Assembly (NCBI GenBank): GCA_902783515.1
Contig: CACZRK010000029.1
Coordinates: forward strand, 1 to 23,291
DNA from: an uncultured Coriobacteriaceae bacterium
Lineage (GTDB): Bacteria; Actinomycetota; Coriobacteriia; Coriobacteriales; UMGS124
Reading direction: 5' to 3'
Length of the DNA: 23,291 bases
Below the pieces are notes generated by a model, which worked only from the letters and a program-made list of their open reading frames with translations, had not been told where the DNA came from and searched no databases. Both the position numbers and the translations under genes were made by a program. Positions 1 to 8,328 of the stretch are shown here, one piece after another; positions within the stretch are counted from its first letter, which is position 1, and each line of letters opens with the position of its first letter.

Positions 1-1176
1 CGCGAGCACAACGAGGACTCCTACCTCATCAACTTCCCGCTCTTCGCCGTCGCCGACGGCATGGGCGGCCACGCCGCGGGCGAGGTCGCGAGCACCATCG
101 CGATCTCCAGCCTCGCCGAGTGCGGCATCACCAAGGCCGACCCCTACGCGCTCGGCGCGGCGGTCGAGCAGGCCAACCGCGAGGTCATCGCCGGCGCGCA
201 GCGGGGCATGGGGCGCGCGGGCATGGGCACCACGTGCACGGCCGTCGTCATCGAGGGCAACCGCATGGCGGTCGGCCACGTGGGCGACTCCCGCGCCTAC
301 CTGCTGCACGGCGGCAAGCTGCTGCGGGTCACGCACGACCACTCCTTCGTGGAGGAGCTCGTGGAGGCCGGCGAGATCACCCCGGAGGAGGCGCGCGTCC
401 ACCCGAACCGCTCGGTCATCACGCGCGCGCTCGGCAACGACCCCAACATGCGCGCCGACGCCTTCACGGTGGACGTGACGGCCGGCGACCGCGTGCTGCT
501 GTGCTCCGACGGCCTGTCGTCCATGATCACGGACGCCGCGATCGAGGAGATCATGGTCTCCTCGCCCAAGCCGCAGGGCTGCGCCGACCGCCTGGTGGAC
601 CAGGCGCTGGACGCCGGCGGCCTGGACAACGTCACCGTGATCGTCATCGACGTGACCGACGACGGGATCGAGCGCCACGCGCTGCGCAACCGCTTCCGCA
701 ACGTGTCCATCTGGATCGGCGTCGTGGCGCTCGTGCTCGCGCTGATCTGCGGCGGCGTGGGGCTGTACGCCACCAACACCTGGTACCTCTCCGACGCGAA
801 CGGCTACGTCGCGCTCAACCGCGGCGTGCCCGGCACGCTCGGGCCGATCGACCTCTCGCGCCAGGTGGAGCTCACCAACATCCGCGTCGCGGACCTCTCG
901 CAGGCCGTGGAGGTGCGGCTGTCGCAGGGCATCTCGTTCCGCTCCGAGGACGACGCGCGCGCCGTGCTGGAGCAGTACCGCCGCGCCATCGCCGACCGCA
1001 GGTCCGCGGACGGCTCGGCGGTCGAGACGGCCGCCGCCGACGGCGTGGTCTCCGACGTCGCGCGCTCGGCCGACAACCCGGGCGGCAGCGCCGCCGCGAA
1101 CCTGCCGGGCCTGCGCGCCGCCAGCTCCGCGGCGGACGCGGGCGCCCCCCGCGACGGCGCCTCGTCCCAGGGCTAG
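1..1176 (+). CDS. pstP: PP2C-family Ser/Thr protein phosphatase, PstP-like (5' end outside window)
   Basis: This metal-dependent phosphatase would remove phosphate from Ser/Thr residues and so oppose the PASTA kinase two genes downstream. The frame is open from base 1, so the start codon is missing; the ATG at 61 lies inside the conserved motif ADGMGGHAAGE and is not a start. Visible PP2C motifs, counted from base 1, are NEDS (5-8), DGMGGH (19-24), GDSRAY (95-100), SDGL (169-172) and GLDNVT (207-212). A single membrane helix follows at about 235-257, then about 130 extracytoplasmic residues ending in an Ala/Ser/Gly-rich tail. This layout is that of actinobacterial PstP. Only 12 bases separate it from the fused RodA-PbpA gene, so they are likely co-transcribed. 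Family certain; the name rests on gene order. Confidence 0.93.
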   Translation, partial: REHNEDSYLINFPLFAVADGMGGHAAGEVASTIAISSLAECGITKADPYALGAAVEQANREVIAGAQRGMGRAGMGTTCTAVVIEGNRMAVGHVGDSRAYLLHGGKLLRVTHDHSFVEELVEAGEITPEEARVHPNRSVITRALGNDPNMRADAFTVDVTAGDRVLLCSDGLSSMITDAAIEEIMVSSPKPQGCADRLVDQALDAGGLDNVTVIVIDVTDDGIERHALRNRFRNVSIWIGVVALVLALICGGVGLYATNTWYLSDANGYVALNRGVPGTLGPIDLSRQVELTNIRVADLSQAVEVRLSQGISFRSEDDARAVLEQYRRAIADRRSADGSAVETAAADGVVSDVARSADNPGGSAAANLPGLRAASSAADAGAPRDGASSQG

Positions 1177-1188
1177 GGAGGCGATCCC

Positions 1189-3981
1189 ATGGGAGACCGC
1201 CGCAACACGGAGCTTCTTCTGCTGCTCGCCGGCGCCGTGCCGGTGTTCCTGCTGTACGGCATGTACCTGGCCCAGCAGGGCACCGCGCTCACCTGGCAGG
1301 CCTTCATCGTGCCGATCGGCCTCACCGTGGCGTTCACGATCGCGCACGTCGCCGTGCGCATCTTCGCGCGCGGGGCCGACCCGGCGATCCTCCCCATCGT
1401 CCTCGTGCTCTCCGGCATCGGCATCACGTTCGTCACGAGGCTCGCGCCACAGTCCGCGACGCACCAGGTCGTCTGGCTGTTCCTCGGCATCGCCGCGATG
1501 GTGGTGACGCTCGCCGTCGTGCGCGACCTGGAGAAGCTCGCGCGCTACAAGTACACGTTCGGCATCGTCGGCATCGCCCTGCTGCTGCTCCCGATCTTCG
1601 TCGGCTTCGAGTCGGGCGGCAGCAAGCTGTGGGTCAGCGTGGGCGGCGTCTCGTTCCAGCCCGGCGAGCTCGCCAAGGTCCTCGTCGTCATCTTCCTCGC
1701 GAGCTACCTGTCGGCCAACCGCGAGCTGCTCGCCATCGCCAACCGCCGCGTCCCGCTCATCGGCCTGCGCGTCCCGCGGCTGCGCATGCTGCTGCCGCTG
1801 CTGGTCATGTGGGCCATCTCCCTGCTCATCGTCGTCTACGAGCGTGACCTGGGCAGCGCCCTGCTGTTCTTCGTCATCTTCGTCATCATGCTCTACACCG
1901 CGACGGGCCGGCTGTTCTACCCCATCGTCTCCGCGCTGCTGCTGGCGGCGGGCGCCGTGATCGCGTATCACCTGTTCGCCCACGTGCGCACCCGCGTCGC
2001 CATCTGGCTGGACCCCTTCGCCGACCCGAGCGGCAGCGGCCTGCAGATCGTCCAGGCGCTCTACTCCATGGCCGACGGCGGCCTGTTCGGCGACGGCATC
2101 GGCCAGGGCATGCCCAACCTCATCCCCGTCGCGGCGAGCGACTTCATCTTCCCGGCCATCGCCGAGGAGATCGGCCTGCTCGGCGGCGCGGCGGTCCTGC
2201 TGCTCTACATGCTGTTCGCGGTGCGCGGGTTCCTCACCGCCGCGCGCGCCAAGAGCGACCTGGCCGCGTTCATGGCGGTCGGCCTCACGTCGTCCATCTC
2301 GTTCCAGGCCTTCGTCATCGTGGGCGGCACCACGCGCCTCATCCCGCTGACCGGCGTCACGCTCCCGTTCATGAGCCAGGGCGGCTCGTCGCTGCTCGCG
2401 AGCTTCATCATCGTCGGCCTGCTGCTGCGCTGCGGGCACGAGGGCACCGGCACGCAGGTGGAGATCGCCGGCGACGGCGTCTCGGCCGCGCGCGGGCGGG
2501 CGGCGTCGATCGAGGCGCTGCACCTGGAGACGCCCGAGAGCGGCGTGCTCGGCCGGCGCGCGCTCTCCCGGCGCCTCACGGCGCTCACCGCCATCTTCGC
2601 GATGCTGTTCGCCGTGCTCATCGGCAACCTGACCTACATCCAGGTCGTGAAGGCCCAGGACATCAAGGACCTCCCGAGCAACAACCACACGATCGCGCGG
2701 CAGGCGTACGTGGACCGCGGTTCCATCGTCACGTCCGACGGCGTCGTGCTCGCCGAGAGCGTGCGCCAGAGCGACGGCACCTACGTACGCAGCTACCCGC
2801 AGGGGTCGCTCGCGTCGCACACCGTCGGCTACATCTCCACGCAGTACGGCATGACGGGGATCGAGGCGACCTACGACTCGGTCCTGTCCGGCACGGGCAG
2901 CTTCTCCAGCTGGGACGCAGCGCTGCAGTCGCTCACCGGCAGCTCCACGAGTGGCAACGACGTCGTGCTGACCATCAACTCGCACGTCCAGGCGGCCGCC
3001 GAGGCGGCGCTGGAGGGACGCGTGGGCGCCATCGTGGTGCTGGACGTCAAGACCGGCGCCGTGCTCGCCAAGGCCTCCGCGCCGACGTACGACAACGGCC
3101 AGCTGGCCGACATCTTCACGAACGGCGCCGCGAACAGCCCGCTGTTCGACCGCGCGACGCAGGCCCTCTACACGCCGGGCTCCACCTTCAAGGTCGTGAC
3201 GCTCGCCGCGGCGCTGCAGGCGGGCGTCGCCACGCTGGACGGCGTCTACCCCGCGCCGTCGTCGCTGGACGTGGGCGGCGGCGTCGTGACCAACGACGAC
3301 GACCAGGACTTCGGCGAGCTCTCGCTGGAGCAGGCCTTCGCCTACTCCTCCAACACGGTGTTCGCCCAGGTCGCAACCGCGCTCGGCCCGGCGGCCCTCG
3401 TGAGCGCGGCCGACGCGTTCGGCTACGGCACGCAGGCGAGCACGGACTTCTCCTCCGTCGCCTCCCTCATGCCCGAGCCGGGCGAGATGACCGCGTGGGA
3501 GACCGCGTGGGCGGGCGCCGGCCAGCCGGTCGGCCAGCACGCGAGCCCCGCCGGCCCGCAGACCACGGTCCTGCAGAACGCGATGGTCGCCGCGACGATC
3601 GCCAACGGCGGCGTCGTGATGGCCCCCTACGTCGTGGAGGGCGTCACGGACGCCAACGGCACGACCGTCTCCACGACGACGCCGCACGCGCTCGGCCAGG
3701 CCGTGTCGGCAGACGTCGCCGCGCAGGTGGCCGAGGCCATGCACGCGGTCGTGCTGGAGGGCACCGGCTCCGCCGCGCTCGCCTCCGGCGCCGACGTCGC
3801 CGGCAAGACGGGCACCGCCGAGACGGGCGGGGCGAACCCCAACGCGTGGTTCATCGGCTTCGCGCCGTACGACGCGCCGAGCGTCGCCATTGCCGTGGTC
3901 GTGGAGAACGACGCCGAGCACGCGGCGACCGCCATCGCGGGCGATGTGTTGCAAGTGGCGCTGCGGGAGCGCGGGGAATGA
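1189..3981 (+). CDS. Fused SEDS peptidoglycan glycosyltransferase (RodA/FtsW) and class B penicillin-binding protein (PbpA)
   Basis: This chain should both polymerise glycan from lipid II and cross-link it. Residues 1-420 are a multi-pass SEDS domain with QPGELAK (157-163), the ERDLG motif carrying the essential Asp (D220), DFIF...AEE (318-327) and PLTGVTLPFMSQGGSS (386-401). A cytoplasmic linker (420-460) leads to another helix (464-486) and a short PBP N-terminal region with the VDRGSI motif (508-513). The transpeptidase domain has all three active-site motifs: STFK (nucleophile S665), SSN (720-722) and KTGT (873-876). In most actinobacteria RodA and PbpA are adjacent separate genes in this order; here they are one open frame with no stop or frameshift. 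The start has a good ribosome site (ggaggcg). FtsW/FtsI is the alternative, but the pstP and pknB neighbours favour RodA/PbpA. Confidence 0.93.
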   Translation: MGDRRNTELLLLLAGAVPVFLLYGMYLAQQGTALTWQAFIVPIGLTVAFTIAHVAVRIFARGADPAILPIVLVLSGIGITFVTRLAPQSATHQVVWLFLGIAAMVVTLAVVRDLEKLARYKYTFGIVGIALLLLPIFVGFESGGSKLWVSVGGVSFQPGELAKVLVVIFLASYLSANRELLAIANRRVPLIGLRVPRLRMLLPLLVMWAISLLIVVYERDLGSALLFFVIFVIMLYTATGRLFYPIVSALLLAAGAVIAYHLFAHVRTRVAIWLDPFADPSGSGLQIVQALYSMADGGLFGDGIGQGMPNLIPVAASDFIFPAIAEEIGLLGGAAVLLLYMLFAVRGFLTAARAKSDLAAFMAVGLTSSISFQAFVIVGGTTRLIPLTGVTLPFMSQGGSSLLASFIIVGLLLRCGHEGTGTQVEIAGDGVSAARGRAASIEALHLETPESGVLGRRALSRRLTALTAIFAMLFAVLIGNLTYIQVVKAQDIKDLPSNNHTIARQAYVDRGSIVTSDGVVLAESVRQSDGTYVRSYPQGSLASHTVGYISTQYGMTGIEATYDSVLSGTGSFSSWDAALQSLTGSSTSGNDVVLTINSHVQAAAEAALEGRVGAIVVLDVKTGAVLAKASAPTYDNGQLADIFTNGAANSPLFDRATQALYTPGSTFKVVTLAAALQAGVATLDGVYPAPSSLDVGGGVVTNDDDQDFGELSLEQAFAYSSNTVFAQVATALGPAALVSAADAFGYGTQASTDFSSVASLMPEPGEMTAWETAWAGAGQPVGQHASPAGPQTTVLQNAMVAATIANGGVVMAPYVVEGVTDANGTTVSTTTPHALGQAVSADVAAQVAEAMHAVVLEGTGSAALASGADVAGKTGTAETGGANPNAWFIGFAPYDAPSVAIAVVVENDAEHAATAIAGDVLQVALRERGE

Positions 3982-4035
3982 GGTCAGATCGATGACGTAT
4001 GATGCACACACCGGTCGGATGAAGGGGGTCTCTGC

Positions 4036-6273
4036 ATGCAGATAGAGCGTGGGACGGTGTTCGGGCACCGTTACGTCGTGCAGTCGCAGGTGGGAACGGG
4101 CGGCATGGCCACCGTCTACCGCGGCACGGATCAGACCCTGGACAGGCTCGTCGCCATCAAGGTCATGCTGGAGCGCTACGCGCAGGACCCGTCCTTCGCC
4201 GCCCGCTTCAAGCAGGAGGCCCAGGCCGCCGCCGCCCTGCAGAGCCCCTACATCGTGAGCGTCTACGACTGGGGGCAGGAGGGCGACACCTACTACATCA
4301 TCATGGAGTACCTGCACGGCACCGACCTGAAGACGGGCATCCGCAGCCACGGCGCGCTCGCACCGCGCAAGGTCGCCCAGATCGGCGCGCAGGTGTGCCA
4401 GGCGCTCTCGGTGGCGCACGCCCACGAGATCATCCACCGCGACATCAAGCCGCAGAACATCATGATCCAGCCGAACGGCGACGCCAAGGTCATGGACTTC
4501 GGCATCGCGCGCTCCAAGAACTCCCACCTGACGCAGACCAACTCCGTCCTCGGCACCGCCCACTACGTCTCGCCCGAACAGGCGCAGGGCAAGGAGCTGG
4601 GACCGACGAGCGACCTCTACTCGCTAGGCGTCGTCATGTACGAGGCCGCGACCGGCAAGCTGCCCTTTGACGGCGACGACGCGGTGAGCGTGGCGCTCAA
4701 GCAGGTCAACGAGGAGCCGATCCCGCCGAACGAGGTCAACCCCAACATCGACGACGACCTGAACGCCATCATCATGAAGTGCATGATGAAGAACCCGGCC
4801 GAGCGCTTCCAGACCGCCGACGAGCTGCGCCGCGTGCTGAACAACTACATCATGGGCCGTCCGCTGAACCTCGGCCCGCGCACGACCGTCCTGGCCGGCA
4901 GCCGCACGAACGTCCTGCCGAAGACCGACCAGACGCGCCCGATCGGCATGCAGCCCATCAGCCCCATCGCGAGCCGCACCACCGCGCAGCCCCACGTGAC
5001 GCCGCGCGCGACGCCCGCCAGCCGCGAGGCCGAGGAGCCCGCGCGCTCCGGCCTGCCCGGCCCGGCGATCGCCGCGATCGTGGTCGTCGCGCTCGTGGTC
5101 ATCATCCTCGTGATCGTCTTCGCCGTGCGCGGGTGCTCCGGCGCCCCCGGTAGCCGCACGCCCTCCGGCGGCGCCGCGAGCAGCGCGATCGAGAGCCCGG
5201 CCGCCAGTGCGGTCTCCGAGCAGGTCTCCGTCCCGAACGTGGTCGGCATGACGGTCAGCGAGGCGACGGCGGAGCTCCAGTCGGCCGGCCTCTCCGTGGG
5301 CACGCAGACCAACCAGACCTCCAACACGGTCGCCCGCGGCCAGATCATCAGCCAGACCCCGGCGGCGAACTCCTCCGCCGCGAAGGGCTCCAAGATCACC
5401 ATCGTGGTCTCCACCGGCCCCGACACCGTGACGCTGCCCGCCAGCAGCGAGCTGAAGGGCCTCTCGGAGTCGGCGGCGGTCGAGCGGCTGAAGGCGCTCG
5501 GCCTCACGAACGTGACGCATGACCCCTCGCTGGACGACTACGACCAGGACGCCGCCGAGGGCACGTTCCTGACGCTTGACCCGACGCTGGCCAACAAGAC
5601 GAACATCACCACCTCCACCGAGGTGCGCTACGGCCTGTCCAAGGGCGCGCCCGCCGTGGTGCCCACCGTCGCCGGGACCTACTACACCGACGCGGAGAGC
5701 GCGCTGCACGCCGCCGGCCTGAGCTACGCGGAGAACTGGGTGAACGACAACAACGCCTCCCAGGGCTACGTCATCAGCGCCGACCCCGCCGACGGCTCGC
5801 AGGTGGACCCGGGGACGACGGTGACCCTGACGATCTCCAACGGCCCGTCGCAGGTGAGCGTCCCCGACGTGACCGGCTGGAACGAGTCCGACGCCGAGAA
5901 CTTCCTCAGCGGCAGCAACCTGAGCTACACGGTGACCTACACCTCCAGCTCCTCGGTCGAGAGCGGCCGCGTCATCTCCATGAGCCCGTCGGCCGGCAGC
6001 AGCGTGAACGCCGGGTCGACGATCACGCTCACGGTCTCCAGCGGCAGCGCGAGCAACGGCAGCACGACGACCAGCGGCACCAACGGGGGCAGCTCAGGCT
6101 CCGGCGGGTTCAACGGCCTGGTCGGCGGTTCCGTCGACGCGGCGAAGAGCGCCGTGGAGAGCCAGGGGTACTGGTGGCGCGTCAACGGCTTCGGCTCAAC
6201 CGTCACGGGGATCTCGGTCGACCCCGCGCCGTCCAGCGACGGTCACACCTACGTGACCATCACGACGAGCTGA
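4036..6273 (+). CDS. pknB: PASTA-domain Ser/Thr protein kinase, PknB-like
   Basis: This membrane kinase probably senses muropeptides or lipid II outside and phosphorylates wall and division proteins inside. The kinase domain (10-272) has the glycine loop GTGGMATVYRG (20-30), ATP-binding K42, HRDIKPQN (134-141, catalytic D136), DFG (154-156) and SPE (179-181). A Pro/Thr-rich juxtamembrane segment precedes one helix (343-365). Outside are PASTA units at about 397-462, 463-535 (divergent), 539-604 and 606-670, then a Ser/Gly/Thr linker (670-692) and a shorter PASTA-like C-terminus (693-745). There is no separate PknA, unlike mycobacteria. The start at 4036 follows a gaaggggg site. The 54-base gap from rodA-pbpA holds a possible -10 (TATGAT, 3998-4003) with no clear -35, so a weak internal promoter is possible. 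Confidence 0.95.
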   Translation: MQIERGTVFGHRYVVQSQVGTGGMATVYRGTDQTLDRLVAIKVMLERYAQDPSFAARFKQEAQAAAALQSPYIVSVYDWGQEGDTYYIIMEYLHGTDLKTGIRSHGALAPRKVAQIGAQVCQALSVAHAHEIIHRDIKPQNIMIQPNGDAKVMDFGIARSKNSHLTQTNSVLGTAHYVSPEQAQGKELGPTSDLYSLGVVMYEAATGKLPFDGDDAVSVALKQVNEEPIPPNEVNPNIDDDLNAIIMKCMMKNPAERFQTADELRRVLNNYIMGRPLNLGPRTTVLAGSRTNVLPKTDQTRPIGMQPISPIASRTTAQPHVTPRATPASREAEEPARSGLPGPAIAAIVVVALVVIILVIVFAVRGCSGAPGSRTPSGGAASSAIESPAASAVSEQVSVPNVVGMTVSEATAELQSAGLSVGTQTNQTSNTVARGQIISQTPAANSSAAKGSKITIVVSTGPDTVTLPASSELKGLSESAAVERLKALGLTNVTHDPSLDDYDQDAAEGTFLTLDPTLANKTNITTSTEVRYGLSKGAPAVVPTVAGTYYTDAESALHAAGLSYAENWVNDNNASQGYVISADPADGSQVDPGTTVTLTISNGPSQVSVPDVTGWNESDAENFLSGSNLSYTVTYTSSSSVESGRVISMSPSAGSSVNAGSTITLTVSSGSASNGSTTTSGTNGGSSGSGGFNGLVGGSVDAAKSAVESQGYWWRVNGFGSTVTGISVDPAPSSDGHTYVTITTS

Positions 6274-6321
6274 CGGACGGCTGTCAAGGCGAGGGTGATC
6301 GCCGCCGAGGGGCGGCATGGC

Positions 6322-6370
6322 AAGGGGGCGCGTCGCGTCGGAGCCACTCCGACCGACGCGCCCCCCTTTT
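6322..6370 (+). terminator. Rho-independent terminator after the wall-kinase cluster
   Basis: A G/C-rich arm at 6324-6335 pairs with 6354-6365. An inner stem (GTCGGAG 6337-6343, CTCCGAC 6347-6353) extends it around a three-base CCA loop, and TTTT follows at 6367-6370. A smaller hairpin (GCCGCC/GGCGGC, 6301-6316) lies just upstream. It fits termination of the + strand cluster. On the other strand no T-run follows, so stopping of the thioesterase transcript is less certain. Confidence 0.85.
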
Positions 6371-6426
6371 GATGCCGCGCGTGTCGACGCCGTCGAGAAG
6401 GCCGTGCGCAAGGAACGCGTGCGTCT

Positions 6427-7164
6427 CTAGCGACGCACGCGCACGACCGCGTACGGCCTGCCGCCGGTCTCGGCGTCGTCAAGCGTGACCGCGTGGCCGT
6501 CCTGGACCTCGTAGACGTGCGGGTAGATCGTGTCCCCGAGGCGCGCGGCCGTGCAGTACTGAACCTCCAGCCAGCGCGCGTCTGCGTCCGCGTTCTCTGG
6601 CAGCGCGTCAAACGCCATGGCGATGTACTGGGCGTTGTTGACATGATGGTTCGTGTCGATGTGAGCGCGCGCGACGACCACGGGCTCGGCGGCGACGCCC
6701 GCCTCCCTCGGCGCGTCCAGGCGAATCTGCCGCTGCAGCGGCGGCATGTCCAGCGGCACGTCGTTGGCGAGGTCGGGGTCGTAGGGCGCCAGCTCCTCGC
6801 GGGGCGCGCGGACGGGACGCCCGAGACGGTCGTCATACATGAACCACTGCGAGTCGGCGCGAACCAGCTCCGCGCCGTCAGCGCCGACCATCGTGAAGTT
6901 GCGGCGCGCGAAGATGCCCTTGAACTGCGTCGCCCACGTGCTCACGACGACATGGTCGGTGAACCGCGGCAGACGGCTGATCTGGATCTCCCAGGCGGAC
7001 ACGAGCCAGCTCAGGTGCACCTCGCGCGCGTGGAAGGCCCCACGGCCTATCGCCTCGCTGTGGAACAGCGCGCAGTCCTGCAGGTAGTTTGTCATGGACG
7101 GGATCGTCAGAACGCCGTCCTCGTCCACCTCGCTATAGCGGATGTCGCCCTCAAACGAATACAT
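6427..7164 (-). CDS. Acyl-ACP thioesterase (double hot-dog fold)
   Basis: This enzyme hydrolyses acyl-acyl carrier protein to free fatty acid, acting in the cytoplasm at the end of fatty acid synthesis. The 245-residue protein starts at MYSFEG; an agaaggg site lies just upstream, and the longer frame to 7338 has no good ribosome site. Two hot-dog halves are visible: an N-terminal half with the YSEVDEDG and MTNYLQD motifs, and a C-terminal half with HIDTNHHVNNAQY (168-180). The catalytic set known from plant and bacterial FatA/FatB-type enzymes is matched by D170, N172, H174 and E200. Length is normal for bacterial members. It is a single gene between a + strand operon and a + strand gene. A 9-bp inverted repeat (6417-6425/6432-6440) spans its stop codon and may help end the transcript. 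Confidence 0.9.
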   Translation of the reverse strand: MYSFEGDIRYSEVDEDGVLTIPSMTNYLQDCALFHSEAIGRGAFHAREVHLSWLVSAWEIQISRLPRFTDHVVVSTWATQFKGIFARRNFTMVGADGAELVRADSQWFMYDDRLGRPVRAPREELAPYDPDLANDVPLDMPPLQRQIRLDAPREAGVAAEPVVVARAHIDTNHHVNNAQYIAMAFDALPENADADARWLEVQYCTAARLGDTIYPHVYEVQDGHAVTLDDAETGGRPYAVVRVRR

Positions 7165-7370
7165 GCCCGTGCCCTTCTGTCCGTCTGGGTCCACGGCCCG
7201 CGGCCGCCGGTAGCTCGCGCGTGCCAGTGCCGACGACGACATGGTGCGCACGAAGCCGTTCCCAATGTAGCGCGTCGGGCACAGATGCCCTGAGCAGCGG
7301 GGCATCACCACATCATGCCCACCCGCGTGCGCTACCATGTGCTACATTCATCTAACGCACGTGGTTGCGA

Positions 7371-7380
7371 TCGGTACCGA
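7371..7380. promoter_or_regulatory. Perfect 10-bp palindrome in the gap upstream of two divergent genes
   Basis: The gap 7165-7503 separates the start of the thioesterase (-) from the coiled-coil gene (+). It contains the perfect palindrome TCGGTACCGA (7371-7380). A wider pair of inverted half-sites flanks it: CTACCA at 7332-7337 and TGGTAG at 7382-7387. Either could be an operator. I see no convincing -35/-10 pair, and no other gene in this gap. Confidence 0.3.
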
Positions 7381-7503
7381 ATGGTAGCGCGCCTGACCGA
7401 CAGGGCGCGCCTGACGCTTCCCGCGTCGCGACCGCACGTCAACGCAGCGCGGCGGCATCCAACCGCACGGACAGCACGCTGGGGACATGAGGGGGCTCAC
7501 ATC

Positions 7504-8034
7504 GTGGCTAGAACACAGAAGAACATGCGTCTTGACTCGGATCTCGTCGACCGTCTCTCCGCCTGGGCGGAGGAGCACGGCATGACCTACGCCGCCGCGA
7601 CGGAATACGCGATGCGCAACCTGCTGGACGGCTCGCCGGTCAAGCAGAAGGCCGCGGCCGCCACGGGCGAGCAGGTGACGAGCGACGCGGAGACGGGCAT
7701 CGTCGCCGCGGACGCAACCGAGGACGACGGCGCGACCATGACCGCGCTGAGCGAGACCCTGCGCGAGCTCATGTCCTCCAACGTCAGCCTGACCGAGCAG
7801 CTGAGCAAGGCGCAGTCTAACGCCAATGAGGCAAGCCGCAACCTCCTTGCCGCGACCATGCAGATCAAGGCGCTCCCCTCGGCCGACGAGGTGGAGGCAA
7901 AGGAGCAGGTCGCCCGCTCCGAGGGTGAGAAGAAGGGCCGCGAGGAGGGCCGTGCCGAGCGCGACGCCGAGATCGCCGGCCTCGGGGTCTTCGGGTACAT
8001 GTCCTGGCGTCGCAGCCACAAGTCCGGCAAGTAG
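7504..8034 (+). CDS. Ribbon-helix-helix-like protein with coiled-coil tail, function unknown
   Basis: The 176-residue product begins at a GTG with a strong gaggggg site at 7489-7495; the frame stays open to 7315 but that part looks like non-coding DNA. Residues 5-42 (KNMRLDSDLVDRLSAWAEEH then AAATEYAMRNLLDG) resemble the CopG/RHH fold used by small DNA-binding proteins. Next comes an acidic/Ala linker (45-80), a helical segment likely to form a coiled coil (80-118) and a very charged Glu/Lys/Arg helix (128-158). It ends in GVFGYMSWRRSHKSGK. No transmembrane segment or enzymatic motif is seen. It could be a DNA-binding scaffold or plasmid-partition-like accessory protein, but this is only a guess. 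It stands alone, followed by a hairpin. Confidence 0.72.
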   Translation: MARTQKNMRLDSDLVDRLSAWAEEHGMTYAAATEYAMRNLLDGSPVKQKAAAATGEQVTSDAETGIVAADATEDDGATMTALSETLRELMSSNVSLTEQLSKAQSNANEASRNLLAATMQIKALPSADEVEAKEQVARSEGEKKGREEGRAERDAEIAGLGVFGYMSWRRSHKSGK

Positions 8035-8125
8035 CCCGCGCGCGGGCGTCAGGTCGCCTGCCGCCCATCACCCAGCGCGCAGCGCGACCCACGCGCGGCC
8101 CACGCGCGGCCGGCGGCGCCACGCA

Positions 8126-8172
8126 GACGAGGGCCTCGGCGGTCGGTTGTCCGACCAGCCGAGGCCCTCGTC
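8126..8172. terminator. Long near-perfect hairpin between convergent genes, probable bidirectional terminator
   Basis: Arms 8126-8140 and 8158-8172 are perfect 15-base complements. An inner GGTCGG/CCGACC stem (8141-8146/8151-8156) adds six pairs around a TTGT loop, with one unpaired A at 8157. It lies between the stops of the coiled-coil gene (+) and tatA (-). There is no T-run on either side, so termination would rest on stem strength or Rho. The rest of 8035-8328 holds only a palindrome (8034-8047) and a tandem 11-bp repeat (8089-8110). Confidence 0.6.
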
Positions 8173-8328
8173 ATGTCCGATCGTCTGCGGGACAGGCACC
8201 ACCCGCGCCGTGCGACGGGGGTGGTGACGCCCCTGGCCGCGTTCGCGTCCGCCGCCGCGGTCCGCACGGGTGATGTCCCGGCGCCCGCGTGGGTCACGGC
8301 GACCGACGCGCTCGCTGCCCTGTCAGGA

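Noticed and set aside
120..1847. + strand frame of 575 codons overlapping pstP and rodA
   Set aside because: Almost only Arg, Gly, His, Ala and Pro; it is a frame-shifted copy of two well-supported genes.
8089..8110. Tandem 11-bp repeat as a CRISPR or minisatellite start
   Set aside because: Only two copies, no spacers and no Cas genes in the window.
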